A DNA stretch of 64,000 bases from Rhipicephalus microplus (lineage: Eukaryota; Arthropoda; Arachnida; Ixodida; Ixodidae): NCBI RefSeq assembly GCF_043290135.1, contig NW_027464589.1, forward strand, positions 377,001 to 441,000, read 5' to 3'. A program made the position numbers and the translations under genes. Positions within the stretch are counted from its first letter, which is position 1; every line of letters starts with the position of its first letter. Of this stretch, positions 1 through 11,000 are shown one piece after another. The notes under the pieces are model-generated. The model worked only from the letters and a program-made list of their open reading frames with translations. It did no database searches and was not told the DNA's origin.

Positions 1-179
1 AATAGACTTTTGAAAAATAACTTATAAGTAATAAGATATCCGCTCTGCATAACACTGCAAAATAGAGGTGGGTATTTCCTGAGGCTTGCATGCTTTTTTA
101 TAATCAAGAGACAAGTGATTCTTCAACATTCGTTCTCGACTGATCGAAGTCTCACCCATCGGCTCAGATAAGCGGCATA

Positions 180-359
180 TTACATCCTATGTTTCAGTGT
201 CCCATTGCGTCTTGTAAAAACTGACTGAAAGAAATTGTTAAGGCTATCTGCAATATGAACATTCTGTGTCATGATTTCATTTCCACGTTTCAGCTGGTCA
301 ATTTTATCCCGCCTAGTCAGCAATCCCGGGGGCTCCAGCACACTTGCACTAATAAAGTT
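180..359 (-). pseudogene. LINE reverse-transcriptase linker fragment
   Basis: About 60 codons read on the minus strand, entering from the adjacent tetranucleotide array and ending at a stop at 180. The translation contains IADSLNNFFQSVFT. This is the pattern found between the endonuclease and RT domains of CR1/L2/Jockey-type LINEs, and a similar block (HFNQYFKSVFNTS) occurs in the LINE at 2539-2916. No RT motif follows, so this is a short fragment cut off on both sides. The low-complexity residues that precede it in the open frame are translated microsatellite and are not part of the gene. The assignment to a LINE is reasonably secure; the exact clade is not. Confidence 0.55.
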
Positions 360-362
360 TTT

Positions 363-515
363 CTGTCCGTCCGTCCGTCTGTCCGCCCGTCCGTCCGTCC
401 GCCCGTCCATCTGTCCGCCCGTCCGCCCGTCCGTCCGTCCATCCGTCCGTCCATCCGCCCGCCCGCCCGTCCGTCCGTCCGTCCGTCCGTCCGTTCGTCC
501 GTCCGTCTGCCTGCC

Positions 516-554
<39 letters not shown>

Positions 555-563
555 CTGTCTGTC
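363..563. repeat. (CCGT)n/(CTGT)n tetranucleotide microsatellite
   Basis: About 200 bp of tandem 4-mers, CCGT-rich on the left and grading to CTGT on the right, with scattered substitutions. All frames through it are open because the unit lacks stop codons, which explains several spurious long frames on both strands. Confidence 0.97.
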
Positions 564-785
564 GAACATATAATGCAAGAACTTGCGAGTTGAAAGGCTG
601 CTGTAGTGCTAGTGGGCAAATAAGTTTGAGCTAAAGTTTTTACCATGCATGTTCATCAAAGTGCCTCCGTATCTCTGCAATTTACTGCCATAAATCGCAG
701 CATCCATCGTCAGCAACGGTAAATGTGTTTGCATTCTTCGTTGTACAAGAAGTATCGCCTAATACAAGATTAGTGTATCCATGGC
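564..785. other. Short spacer without recognised feature
   Basis: No coding frame, repeat or RNA signal recognised between the tetranucleotide array and the 3' tail of the LINE. Confidence 0.5.
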
Positions 786-1070
786 TTTAATTTATTTATT
801 TATTCAATACTGCAGACTCGAGGTCCAAGCAGGGTGGTAATACACATACAAATAAAGTAATTGCGAAACGAAACAATAAAGAGCGAAGAATGTTGTTATG
901 TAGGTTAGTTCATTCATCACATAAATTAGTAAGACAGTTTCATTCACTTATGGTTTTTTGAGAGTACGAATACTTCAGTAGGTCTGTGCGAGCAAAATAT
1001 GGGATCAAGCCCTTTGGGTGCTGGTGTCGGGTGGGCCGGCTACTAAGGGGTGTCAAATACGGGGATGGGT

Positions 1071-2916
1071 CTAGAGATATTTTTTGTTCAAAAGTTGATC
1101 AAGGAATTCTAATCTAGCTTTTTGTCTTCGCATCTGCAGTAATGGAATGTTGTTGGCTAGCATTAAATCTGAAGGTGAGTCTAACATGGAGTACTTGTTG
1201 AATATAAATCTAACAGCTTTTCTTTCAATACGCTCAAGAGTGTGTATAATACGTTTTGTATAAAAATCCCATACTATGCTCGCGTACTCTAGTTTTGGCC
1301 GCACAAGGGCTGTGTAACAAAATAGTTTAACATTCGTGCGAGCACTTTGAAGTTTATGTTTAAGAAGACATAGTTTACGAATGGCAGATATACAAACATT
1401 ATCAATATAGAGATTCCAAGATAAGTTGGAAGTGAGTGTCACACCAAGGTATTTGTAGGAGTTTACTTGTAGCAGTGGTGAAGAACCTAATATGTATGTA
1501 TACGATTGTGGATTCTTTTGGCGAGTCACTGGAAGGCACATACATTTGTTCGCGTTGAGACACATTCCCCATTTGTTGCACCATTCATAAATATTGCAAA
1601 GACTAGTGCTCAGATCGTTGAAATTGTTAGTGGAACGTATTTATTTGAACAAAACACAATCGTCTGCAAACAATCTTATTTCTACACTAGGGTGAATAAC
1701 ATTAACAATATCATTGATGTACAATAGAAAAAGCGAAGGGCCTAACACACTGCCCTGTGTTACGCCCGATGTGGCCGGAAGACAGTCCGATTATTGGCCC
1801 CCTACATCAACGTACTGTTCGCGATTACTTGAATATGCAGAAATCCAACAAACGAATATTTCGGGTATACCTATTTTTCTGAGTTTGGAAATGAGTTTAC
1901 TATAGGGAACTTTATCGAAGGCTTTGCAGAAATCTAAGAAGAGCATATCTGTCCTACCGTGTCTATCGATGTTTAATGCAAGAAAGTGAAACAGTATGAC
2001 GAGTTGAGTTGCCCCGCCGCGGTGGTCTAGTGGCTAAGGTACTCGGCTGCTGACCCGCAGGGCGCGGGTTCGAATCCCGGCTGCGGCGGCTGCATTTCCG
2101 ATGGAGGCGGAAATGTTGTAGGCCCGTGTGCTCAGATTTGGGTGCACGTTAAAGAACCCCAGGTGGTCTAAATTTCCGGAGCCCTCCACTACGGCGTCTC
2201 TCATAATCATATAGTGGTTTTGGGACGTTAAACCCCACATATCAATCAATGACGAGTTGAGTTACGGTAGATAATCCTTTCCGAAAAGCATGTTGATAAA
2301 TGGTTGATATAGAGTGTTTTTCAATATACTTGTTTATACTAGTAGCTATGATGTGTTCAATAATTTTAAAACATTGTGAAGTTAGTGAGATTGGACGGTA
2401 ATTTCCTAGTGCTAAGCGGTCCCCCTTTTTAAAGATGGGTACAACGCGGGCTGTCCTCCAGTCACTGGGCAGCTGGGAAGACAACAAAGAACAGCGAAAA
2501 ATAATAACCAAAAACTTTGCTAGAGATAAAGCATATTGTCATAGAAATACGCTCGGTATGTTATCAGGACCACAGGATGCCTTAGTTTTTAAATTTAGCA
2601 ACATAGACACCACGCATAGATAAGAAATAAACAGCGATTCAGCATAAGGAAAGGCTGTAGCATTAGATACACACTTGAAATCAGAAGTGTTGAACACACT
2701 CTTGAAATATTGATTAAAATGCCTTGAAATGTCTCTCTGATCGGTGACGCTGGTTCCATCAATTAATATTTGGGATACAGGTATTTTCTTTTGACTGATA
2801 AAACTCCAGAATTTACTGAGGTCATTTGCAATAAACTTAGGTAATGAGGTTTTGAAGTAATACTTCCTAGAGCTGCGAACAGTTTGAGCGACACTGTTGT
2901 GCGCATTATGTATCAA
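1071..2916 (-). pseudogene. LINE reverse transcriptase and C-terminal domain, SINE-interrupted
   Basis: Several frames together give an RT read leftward: linker (2916-2539), fingers with VVPIFKKGD and NYRPISLTS (2511-2264), KAFDKVPYSKL (about 1925-1880), TQGSVLGP followed by LLYINDI (about 1770-1700), and the active site FADD at 1659-1670. The C-terminal region 1565-1071 carries YKYLGVTLTSNLSW and RPKLEYASIVWD, typical after the LINE RT thumb. The catalytic FADD is preserved, but the frame changes several times and a SINE is inserted at 2011-2248. The enzyme would have copied element RNA at the nicked target site. Confidence 0.8.
2011..2248 (+). mobile_element. tRNA-derived SINE with 15-bp target duplication
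   Basis: A 238-bp element with an internal RNA polymerase III promoter: box A-like TGGTCTAGTGG at about 2023-2033 and a perfect box B GGTTCGAATCC at about 2068-2078. The body is tRNA-unrelated and the end is ATC/ATCA-rich. Both flanks carry ATGACGAGTTGAGTT (1996-2010 and 2249-2263), a perfect 15-bp target site duplication. The insertion cuts the RT region of the minus-strand LINE. Two further copies lie at 13133-13376 and 59631-59880. It resembles the SINE family described from ixodid ticks (Ruka); that identity is from memory and unverified. Confidence 0.85.
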
Positions 2917-3182
2917 ATCAGCCGTTGCCCACCTTTTTTCAGTCGCTTAACTTTGCGCTTCATATGAATGATGTTGCGATTTATCCATGGTGTTTGTTTG
3001 TTAACTTTTTTGTGCTTGGAAGGCACAAAATTATCTAAACAAAAATGACACATTTGTTCGAATCGTGTCCAAAGCACGCTAACATTTACGTCATCAAAAT
3101 TTGTAAGACATGTTTCCAGGTGTTCAATTATATCTGTATCATTAGCCCTGGAAAAGTCTTTAAAGCAGCAAAATACCGGCTT

Positions 3183-3821
3183 TTAATGACCAGTTAGTGG
3201 AACAAGAGGAAAGAAAGTGAAGACATAGCTATGATGAGAAAGACCTTGCCTTACTTCTACAGTATATTCGGAGAAATTGCGGTTCAGAAACACAAGATCT
3301 AATATTGAGGTGGAATCCCTCTGTATGCGCGTGGGTACATGAATTACCTCCGATAGGTCACGTATAAGCATGATGTCAAACACTATGTTAACATGTTTTG
3401 AAGTGTTGATGCCGGCGTCAAGGTGCTCCCAGTCTACTCCAGGTAGGTTCATGTCACCAATCAGTAAGACCTTTTTACTCTCAAATTTGGCCATACAAAT
3501 TTTCAGTGTGATAAGGTATTCTGAAGTAACGTCTTTGGGTCTGTACAACCCAATTACAACGAGACAATGACCCCAGCATCTAGCCCTAATACATAAGCAT
3601 TGTATGTCAACAAGGTTATCCAACAAAACAGCATCGATACACTGTTTTACCAATATAGCAACCCCTCCTCCCCTAGCGCGTCTGTCTTTACGAAAAACTG
3701 TATACGATGAGGGGAAGACGTCGTCATTAGGCAAATGCTTGTGTAGCCAAGTCTCGGTAACAAAAGTAATATGTGGATCATGTTGCAGCAGAAGCACTTC
3801 GAACACTTCAGTTTTATTCAC
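3183..3821 (-). pseudogene. LINE APE-type endonuclease domain (ORF2 N-terminal part)
   Basis: An open 212-codon stretch with the order of motifs of the exonuclease-endonuclease-phosphatase family: FVTETWL (catalytic Glu region), RARGGGVAILV, LIGDMNLPGVDW (GDxN) and ILDLVF. This nuclease nicks target DNA to prime reverse transcription. The motif normally reading SDH near the C-terminus appears here as LSHHS, so the catalytic Asp is replaced. The frame ends at 3183 and the following linker (2916-2539, with HFNQYFKSVFNTS) is in a different segment, so the ORF2 reading frame is broken. Part of the LINE at 786-5080. Confidence 0.8.
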
Positions 3822-4188
3822 AATGCTTCGGGAATTAATATTTAGTATCCTAACTGTTTGTTACAGTGTGCTGGAATAGGTCACGAGTGCGGCTTGCAAG
3901 ATTGACGGTCTCCTGCTTTTATTTGCCTGTTTTGCAATTCATTCCAATAAAATGTATCTTTATCTACTATAAGCCTGTCGTATACTAAGAATACTTTTTT
4001 CCTTGTCGCTTGTCGTTCTTAGCACTGTCCCACAGCATTTTTTCTTTCTTAAGAGTCAACTGCGAATAATCATTCTGAATAGATACCGTCTATCCTTTCA
4101 GTTTTTTGGCATTTTCTAATATTACTTTCTTTTCATTAAACTTTTGAACGTGGAGGATGACAGGCCTTTTCCCAATTTGTTTTCCTAG

Positions 4189-4600
4189 TCAGTGTATGCG
4201 TCCGATGGAATCACATTTCAGACTAAGCTTTTCTGTGAATATTTCCTTAACCACTTTTTCCCTCAGGGTTGCATCAGTTTCATTAGGGCACTCGGTAATA
4301 CCGTGAATAATCAAATTCGGCCATCTGGAACGGTCTTCGTGGTCGGTAAGCTTTTTGTTTTTAAAGCTTACAATATGTTCCAGTGATCGTAACATATTTC
4401 CCACCTTTTCACTGGGATTGCTATGTTCTTGGGAATCCTTTTGTGCCGTAATGAAATTATGTACCATATATTCAATTCAATAAACTGTTTCTTCAGTTCA
4501 AGCACATCATCGTGAATTTTTGCTTGGCCGATGAGCACTTCTTCAGATAGTTTTTTCTGGGTTTGTTTCCAGGTCACCGCATAAAATCAACCGACAAGCA
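4189..4600 (-). pseudogene. LINE ORF1 remnant with 2A-like motif and coiled coil
   Basis: Reading leftward from about 4600, one frame gives RLILCGDLETNP before a stop, which resembles the 2A-type motif (DxExNPGP) reported at the N-terminus of some CR1/L2 LINE proteins. The terminal GP is missing here. The neighbouring frame continues as a charged, heptad-like stretch (SEEVLIGQAKIHDDVLELKKQ). After another frame change near 4470, 4467-4189 ends with EDRSRWPNLIIHGI, the conserved entry to the RRM-like domain of L1/CR1-type ORF1 proteins. ORF1 proteins bind element RNA as chaperones. At least two frameshifts make this copy non-functional. Confidence 0.6.
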
Positions 4601-4701
4601 CGAAAACACTCATATGCTATATTCCGACAACGCCGAGGGCATGGCAAGACCAAAATAAAGCGATAATCACTACGAAACGAGCCCACGTTGGAACTAACCT
4701 G

Positions 4702-5079
4702 CATGAGGCAGAACATAGACGTAAGTGCCATGGTCGCGCCGTGTCCGCCGTGCCCACGAGGCTCGAAGGCTTGCGGTGATCCTTTTATAGCGATGTACAG
4801 CGATGAAGTGGCTCTGCGCTGTGCACCGGTAGATACCCATACGCGGCCTCCTGTGCTGTGCGCAGTGAATTGCGCTGTCGTGCTTGCCGTGTCATTCAGT
4901 GATAATGGCTCCATGCGATGACGCATTAGCATCCGTTGGTCCGCATCGCTGATACACAGTTTGCTGATTCGCAGACGGCCGGCAGTTGGGAATATGACAA
5001 ATCCGAGAATGCCCTGCATGAGGCAGAACATAGACGTAAGTGCCATGGTCGCGCCGGGTCCGCCGTGCCCGCCGTGAAT
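4702..5079 (-). repeat. Repeated block in LINE 5' region
   Basis: A block of about 57 bp beginning ATGAGGCAGAACATAGACG occurs at 4702-4758 and again at 5018-5076, in the same orientation and nearly identical, about 316 bp apart. Both lie at the 5' end of the minus-strand LINE. Tandem 5' units are known for some LINE families; here only two partial units are visible, so a promoter role is inference. Confidence 0.55.
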
Positions 5080-5080
5080 A

Positions 5081-6373
5081 TAATTCAGTACACACTCAAT
5101 TGTATAGCACCAATGATGTCATGTGTGTATAAGCTCAGGGAAGTGCGTTTTAGTGAATGATTTTATTTGAAAAAGAGAGGAACATCACTGCTCCTAGTAT
5201 ATCTAACACTAGGTTTTAGTACTTGTGTAATGTTATCCCACTGCCTATCCATCCTTCAGTCTACTTCTCTGTTTCTACTGTGTAAGTGTAACTTTTTAAT
5301 GTAGTCTTTTCTCAGATAGGCTTGTTCATAATGTAATTCAGTACTATGCAAATGACTTAACATTTCTGCAGCTTTCCTCGTGTTACAATGAAAACTATAT
5401 ATTTTATTTTATAAGTAGCTATAGCATGCTTTTACTTATCTTTTTCTAGGTGCATGTCCAATTGTTTAGTCTTGCAAAGGCACTGGTATACTCTTCTAAT
5501 GAAGCTGGTGCCTTAAAATGTTTTTAATGGGGGGGGGGAGTAACAATGTGTTTATAACCAATATTACTATTCTCAGATGAGCTGTGAAAGCTTTACGAAA
5601 ATGTATTTACATTTTTTGAACTGTGCGAAGGCAAATGTTCTTATGTTCTTCTACTGTAGTCCCTGTTGCATGCAAATGACACATAATTAGTTTGTAGTGG
5701 CATAGTTTTAGTTGTGATTTTACACATATGTGCTAAGCAACATTGCCGTTGAGGCCAGCAGCAAGACATACATGCAGTGCACTGGAGCATGACCTTGCAT
5801 ACTTGGTGTACAGTCTTTGCCTACCAGTGAACTGATTTTTTTCAAGTAGACTAAGAGACAGCTGTATGGGAAGTGTGCTCATTTGCGAACTTTGAACCTC
5901 CTTTTTGGGGAGTGTTTTCGGGAAACAAAATGGGGTCTACTGCTGTCAATATAAACACTGTTCGCACCGAAGTGCTGAGTAGCTCAGAATTGTATTATTC
6001 ATGTATTGTCTAAAACTTCTTTGCGCTGTGTGGTCTTTTCAGCCCAAGTATACCTAAATACTTTGTTAGTGTGTTGTTAATTAGCCGAGCTATGCAAATA
6101 AACAGAGTAATACCGCAGACATGTACCAAATTTTGATGCACAGCCTTTTTCTTTGGCATGACATTGTCAAGGGCTTCTTGAATTTTTATAGAAACTGCTT
6201 GTCACTTGGCAGCAGCAAGAACTACGCTTCAAGCTTTTCCAAGATGATTCGAGAAACACCGAGTTCAGACATAATTGTGCTGTGGGATTTCTCTCGTAAC
6301 TTACTTTCTGTATTCAAAAGGAGTGTATTAGAATTGTTGTTGTATAGCCATTCATCTGATTAATTAAACCTCA
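5081..6373. other. AT-rich stretch with no recognised feature
   Basis: About 1.3 kb without a recognisable coding frame, LTR, tRNA-like promoter or clear tandem repeat. A short G run lies at about 5528-5538. An 80-codon open frame at 6121-6363 shows no motif or compositional support and is not called. Confidence 0.5.
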
Positions 6374-6561
6374 GTGTGTGTGTATGTATGTATGTTTGTA
6401 TGTATGTATGTATGTATGCATGTATGTATGTATGTATGTATGTATGTATGTATGTATGTATGTATGTATGTATGTATGTATGTATGTATGTATGTATGTA
6501 TGTATGTATGTATGTATGCATGTATGTATGTATGTATGTATGTATGTATGTATGTATGTAT
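6374..6561. repeat. (TATG)n microsatellite, first segment
   Basis: About 185 bp of TATG units with rare TGCA variants. It is the left part of one array that reappears at 11748-11861, 13048-13132 and 13377-13555, separated by three insertions. Confidence 0.97.
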
Positions 6562-6720
6562 TGTACCGAAGCATAGTGGCGCCAGCTCTGTGCCAGCGTG
6601 AAAGAAGACGTTGACGTCCGTGTGTGGCTCGTGCTTGCCGGGTTCCTGCCTGTACCAGCTTGTTGCGGCTAACGTTTCTGGAATGATAACCTGTGTTTTT
6701 ACGCAACCTTGCTCGTTGCA
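6562..6720 (+). repeat. Gypsy A 5' LTR
   Basis: 159 bp starting TGTACCGAAGCATAGTGG and ending CTCGTTGCA, so it has TG...CA ends. It matches 11589-11747 except for three substitutions. A TGGTGGAAACGTGC motif lies two bases after the LTR (about 6723-6736), in the position of the tRNA primer binding site. Confidence 0.93.
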
Positions 6721-6786
6721 TTTGGTGGAAACGTGCTAGGTAACGTCCTGGAGCTCCGCAGCCGTAAGGTACCATCTCAGTCCACG

Positions 6787-8010
6787 ATGACCGAGCGCGT
6801 CGATCCCCCACAAGGCTCTTCCACGCTGCCACTCGTCATGTGTTCTGGTGTACTTCGTCTGCGTGACCCACTAGTATACAACGGCACTGAAGATCAAGAT
6901 GTCGAGGACTGGCTGGGAGAGTACGAGCATGCCAGCGCGATTAACAAGTGGGATGACACTGCGAAGCTGATTCACGTCATCTTCTACTTGACGGATTTGG
7001 CTAACCTATGGTTCACCAACCACCAAGCCGACATCCCCACCTGGTCGGTTTTCAAAGAGGCCGTCACCTCGTTTTTCGGTCGTCCAGCCATGCGTAAGCT
7101 TCGCGCTGAACTGGGACTGCGGGGACGATTTCAGCGAAATGGTGAGAGCTTCACGAGCTACATTGAGGATGTGATCAGCCTCTGTAGGCGAGTTGATGCC
7201 AGGATGACGGAGGCTGACAGAATAAAGAACATAATGAAAGGCATTGATGACGACGCTTTTCATATGCTTGTGGCCAAAGACCCACAGACTGTCACGGCCT
7301 TGATTCAGTTACGTCAAAGTTTCGATGAGCTGCGCAAGCAACGAGTTTCTACACGTCGCGCTAATATGCAGACAGCTGATATTTCGGCCTTGGATTGCAA
7401 AAGCAGTCGCTCCAACTACAGCGTGTTAATGCCTCAAATTCAACAATACATCCGGGAGGAAGTTGCTCGACAGCTCTCTCTTGTCGCCACCATCAACGAG
7501 ACCCCCACAACACTGGACCACTCACTTCGCCGTGCTATTCAGACGCAAGTTGCCGAGGCTCTCCCTTCGCCCACATCCCCAATATCAGTGGCTGCACCGC
7601 TGACTTATGCAGAAGCCGTCCACCGACCTTCTGCCCAACCGCCGCTCCCTTCATACAGTCCAGCCACCAACTACTACAGGTCACCAGTTTCAGTTTATCC
7701 GGTAAATCGGCCCATTCCACCACCTCGAGCACCTGTCAACTCTTGGCGTACTCCGGATAACCGGCCCGTCTGCTACAACTGTGGTATTTCAGGACATGTC
7801 GCGCGCTACTGTCGTCGCCGTGGATTCTATTTTAATGATGTGCAGCATTCCGGTAACATACCTCGGCCTTCAGAATCGCATGTGACACCTGATTCACATG
7901 ACCCCCGCTCACGTCGACCAGACTTCAGCCGACGTCGATCTCCTTCACCCCGTCTTCGGTCTCCTTCCCCCATGCTTCGCCGTTCCAACCACGCCCAGGA
8001 GGAAAACTAA
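6787..8010 (+). CDS. gag: Gypsy A Gag polyprotein
   Basis: A 407-residue open frame from the first ATG after the LTR. The frame is open further upstream without an ATG, so this start is chosen. Gag builds the cytoplasmic virus-like particle that packages element RNA. The N-terminal half holds the retrotransposon Gag region (DVEDWLGEYEHAS, later SYIEDVISLCRR and IMKGIDDDAF). A CCHC zinc knuckle CYNCGISGHVARYC lies near residue 329, followed by an Arg/Ser/Pro-rich tail. The gene ends GGAAAAC-TAA at 8001-8010, and pol is open in the -1 frame across this point, so Gag-Pol is probably made by -1 frameshifting. No internal stop is seen; this is the only intact gene of the element. Confidence 0.9.
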   Translation: MTERVDPPQGSSTLPLVMCSGVLRLRDPLVYNGTEDQDVEDWLGEYEHASAINKWDDTAKLIHVIFYLTDLANLWFTNHQADIPTWSVFKEAVTSFFGRPAMRKLRAELGLRGRFQRNGESFTSYIEDVISLCRRVDARMTEADRIKNIMKGIDDDAFHMLVAKDPQTVTALIQLRQSFDELRKQRVSTRRANMQTADISALDCKSSRSNYSVLMPQIQQYIREEVARQLSLVATINETPTTLDHSLRRAIQTQVAEALPSPTSPISVAAPLTYAEAVHRPSAQPPLPSYSPATNYYRSPVSVYPVNRPIPPPRAPVNSWRTPDNRPVCYNCGISGHVARYCRRRGFYFNDVQHSGNIPRPSESHVTPDSHDPRSRRPDFSRRRSPSPRLRSPSPMLRRSNHAQEEN

Positions 8011-11000
8011 CAGTCGCAGTTCCTGAGGCAAGAGCTGCGCCACCGATGAAATTTCCAAGGCCTCATCTATCGCCCCCTAACGAGATTGCCGTGTTTGTGG
8101 ACGGTTTCGCCACAACTGCTCTTGTCGACACAGGTGCCGCTATTTGTATAATCAGTGAAGTGTTATGCCGCAAACTGAACAAAGTGACGACTCCACTGGT
8201 TGAAATTTCTTTACGCACGGCGAGTTCGCAACACGTCCAACCTTCTGCCACATGCACTGCTGGTGTTGTGATTCAAGGAGTGCTTTACATCGTAGAATTT
8301 GTCGTCCTTCCGCATGCGTCTCATGAAATCATCCTGGGATGAAACGTTCTTTCCGCTAATCATGCGGTTGTCGACTGCGCTCGTGCTCAACTCGTTTTGT
8401 TTCCATTCAGCACGACGTTCATAGATCTCCCTCGCTCACCCGAAAAGGTGATCGTCGCCGCTGACGTCGTCATTTCTGCTTTTTCGGTCACCGCGGTATC
8501 TCTTTTGTGCAACTCTGTTTCCGATTCAACTGCCCTATTTATGCCGTCACAAGAATGCGCTCGTCGCCGGAACCTTGCCGTCCCGTTTGCCGTCATAACA
8601 CTTGCCGATGGCTCCAGTGCCGTGTACGTGTGCAATCCGTTCCCTTGTCCCGCTACCTTATTGCATGGCGAATGCATTGGGAGTCTTGACACTTATAATG
8701 ACATCTTTCCTTTCGATGCTCGTTCTGATACGACACCGATGTCCGTGGATGCTGTCACAGCTGGCACCGCGCCCTCACTACCTGACGAAGACGTTCTGTT
8801 GCGCAGCGTAGACACCGGCCTTGCGCAAAACCAGCGAAATCAGCTCATTCAACTACTTGACCGTTTCCGCGCCTCCTTCGACCACGGACAACCTCCCTTG
8901 GGACGCACGTCAGAGCTCGCTCACCATATCGACACCGGTCATCATACTCCACTTCGTCAGCGCCCCTACCGCGTCTCGCAGGCCGAGCGTGACGTCATCA
9001 CTCAACACGTCGACGAGATGCTGCAACGTGGTGTTGTTCAGCACTCACACAGTCCTTGGGCTTCGCCAGTGGTCCTCGTGCGAAAAAAGAATGGCTCCAT
9101 CAGGTTTTGCGTGCATTATCGTCGACTAAACAACATCACACGCAAGGATGTTTATCCCCTGCCACGCATTGATGACGCCTTGGATTGCCTTCAAGGTGCG
9201 GAGTTTTTCTCTTCACTGGATCTGCGCTCTGGATATTGGCAAGTACCAATGGCTGAACCAAACCGTCCAAAAACGGCGTTTGTGACCCCTGATGGCTTAT
9301 ATGAATTTAATGTAATGCCCTTCGGTCTTTGCAATGCGCCTGCGACTTTTGAAAGAATGATGGACAGTGTCCTCAGGGGACTTTAATGGCACATCTGTCT
9401 TTGCTATTTAGGCGACATAGTTGTATTCTCGGCGAATTTCGAAACTCATCTTTCCCGTCTGGAACAAGTTCTCCAGTGCCTTACGGCAGCCGGGTTGCAA
9501 CTTAACTTCATGAAATGTCGTTTTGGCGCCCGCAAACTCACAATTATCGGCCACGTCGTTTCAAAAGAAGGAATATCGCCAGATCCTGCCAAACTCCGTG
9601 CCGTTGCTGAGTACCCCAAGCCTACTACCCTAAAGGAGCTTCGTAGTTTCATAGGCTTGTGTTCCTATTTTCGGCGTTTCATTCGCAATTTTGCCTCTAT
9701 AATTGCCCCTCTGACTCAGCTTCTCTCCCATAGCACGGACCTCTCTGGCTGGAATTCCCACTGCGATGAGGCATTCACGGTGCTACGCCGGCTACTGATC
9801 TCTCCGCCAGTTCTCCGCCACTTCGATCCCAATGCACCCACTGAAATTCACACGGATGCAAGCGGTGTCGGCCTCGGTGCCATTCTCGCTCAACGCAAGG
9901 ATGGCTGTGACGAGTACGTTGTCGCCTATGCCAGCCGTACACTAACGAAGGCAGAGTCCAACTATTCCGTTACGGAAAAAGAGTGCTTGGCTATCATTTG
10001 GGCTATAGGAAAATTTCCCACCTACCTTTACGGACGCCAGTTTGATGTTGTCACAGATCACCATGCCTTATGCTGGTTAGCGTCCATGAAAGATCCTACT
10101 GGCCACCTCGCTCGTTGGGCTTTACGCCTTCAGGAATACGATATCCGTGTTGTTTATCGCTCAGGACGCAGACATTCAGACGCCGATGCACTATCCCGTT
10201 CTCCACTGCCTCCTGACCTTGCCTGCTTATCAACTGCCATTTGCGATTCGTCATCGTTGAGCATCACTGACATGCCATCCGAACAGCGCAAGGATCCCTG
10301 GATCAATTCTTTGCTCGACGTCCTCTCTCACAGTTCGTCAGAAATGACTTAACGCTCCCTCTCTCGTCAAGCAAGACACTTTGCTGTCCGTGAAGGCTTG
10401 TTGTATCGCCGCAATTACGTGACGGATGGCCGTAGGTGGCTCCTTGTCATCCCTCGTCATTTGCGTTCGGACATCTGTACTGCCTTTCACGATGACCCCC
10501 AGTGTGGCCACGCTCGAGTATTTAAGGCTTACTCTCGCCTTCGTCTAAGATACTACTGGCGCGGCATGTATCGGCACGTTCGCTAGTACGTTCGGTCATG
10601 CACCACGTGTCAACGACGCAAGACGCCTTCTAACAGCACTGCTGGCCCTTTGCAACCCTTAACATGCCCAGCGAGACCATTTGACCGCGTCGGAATTGAT
10701 ATTTATGGTCCTCTACCCAACTCTCTTCGAGGCAACCGGTGGATTATCGTCGCCGTGGATCATTTAACACGCTACGCTGAAAAATCTGCGCTGCCTGCTA
10801 CCACTGCGAAAGACGTTGCGTCCTTTCTTCTTCACCATCTCATTTTGCGACACGGTGCACCTCGTGAATTACTCAGTGACCGTGGACGCGTATTTCTCTC
10901 GAACATCGTCGACGAGCTACTCAAGCCATGTCGCACTGTCCATAGGAAATCCTCGGCATACCATCCCCAAACCAATGGCATGACAGAACGCTTTAACCGC

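Larger units (their letters stand above)
786..5080 (-). mobile_element. Decayed CR1/L2-like LINE, nearly full length
   Basis: Non-LTR retrotransposon read right to left. In element order there are a GC-rich 5' region with a repeated block (about 4700-5080), an ORF1 remnant with a 2A-like motif and a coiled coil (about 4189-4600), an APE-type endonuclease (3821-3183), reverse transcriptase (about 2916-1600) and a C-terminal domain (1565-1071). The 3' end is a run of AAATA/TAAA-type units on the minus strand at about 786-804, typical of the simple 3' tails of CR1/L2-type elements. Many stops and frame changes show that it is inactive. A SINE with target duplication sits at 2011-2248. Clade placement is by motif appearance only. 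Confidence 0.8.

Noticed and set aside
180..646. Long open frames on both strands through the CCGT/CTGT array
   Set aside because: They are translations of a stop-free tetranucleotide repeat; only the LINE-like tail at 180-359 has motif support.
2023..2095. tRNA gene
   Set aside because: Box A and box B are present, but they belong to a SINE head: the body is tRNA-unrelated and the element has a target duplication. The same holds for 13308-13376 and 59810-59880.
6121..6363. 80-codon open frame in AT-rich DNA
   Set aside because: No motif, no repeat relation and no coding-like composition.
6371..6832. Open frames of Tyr/Val/Cys/Met and His/Thr/Tyr repeats over the TATG arrays (also 11512-11988 and 13367-13590)
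   Set aside because: Pure microsatellite translation in three phases.
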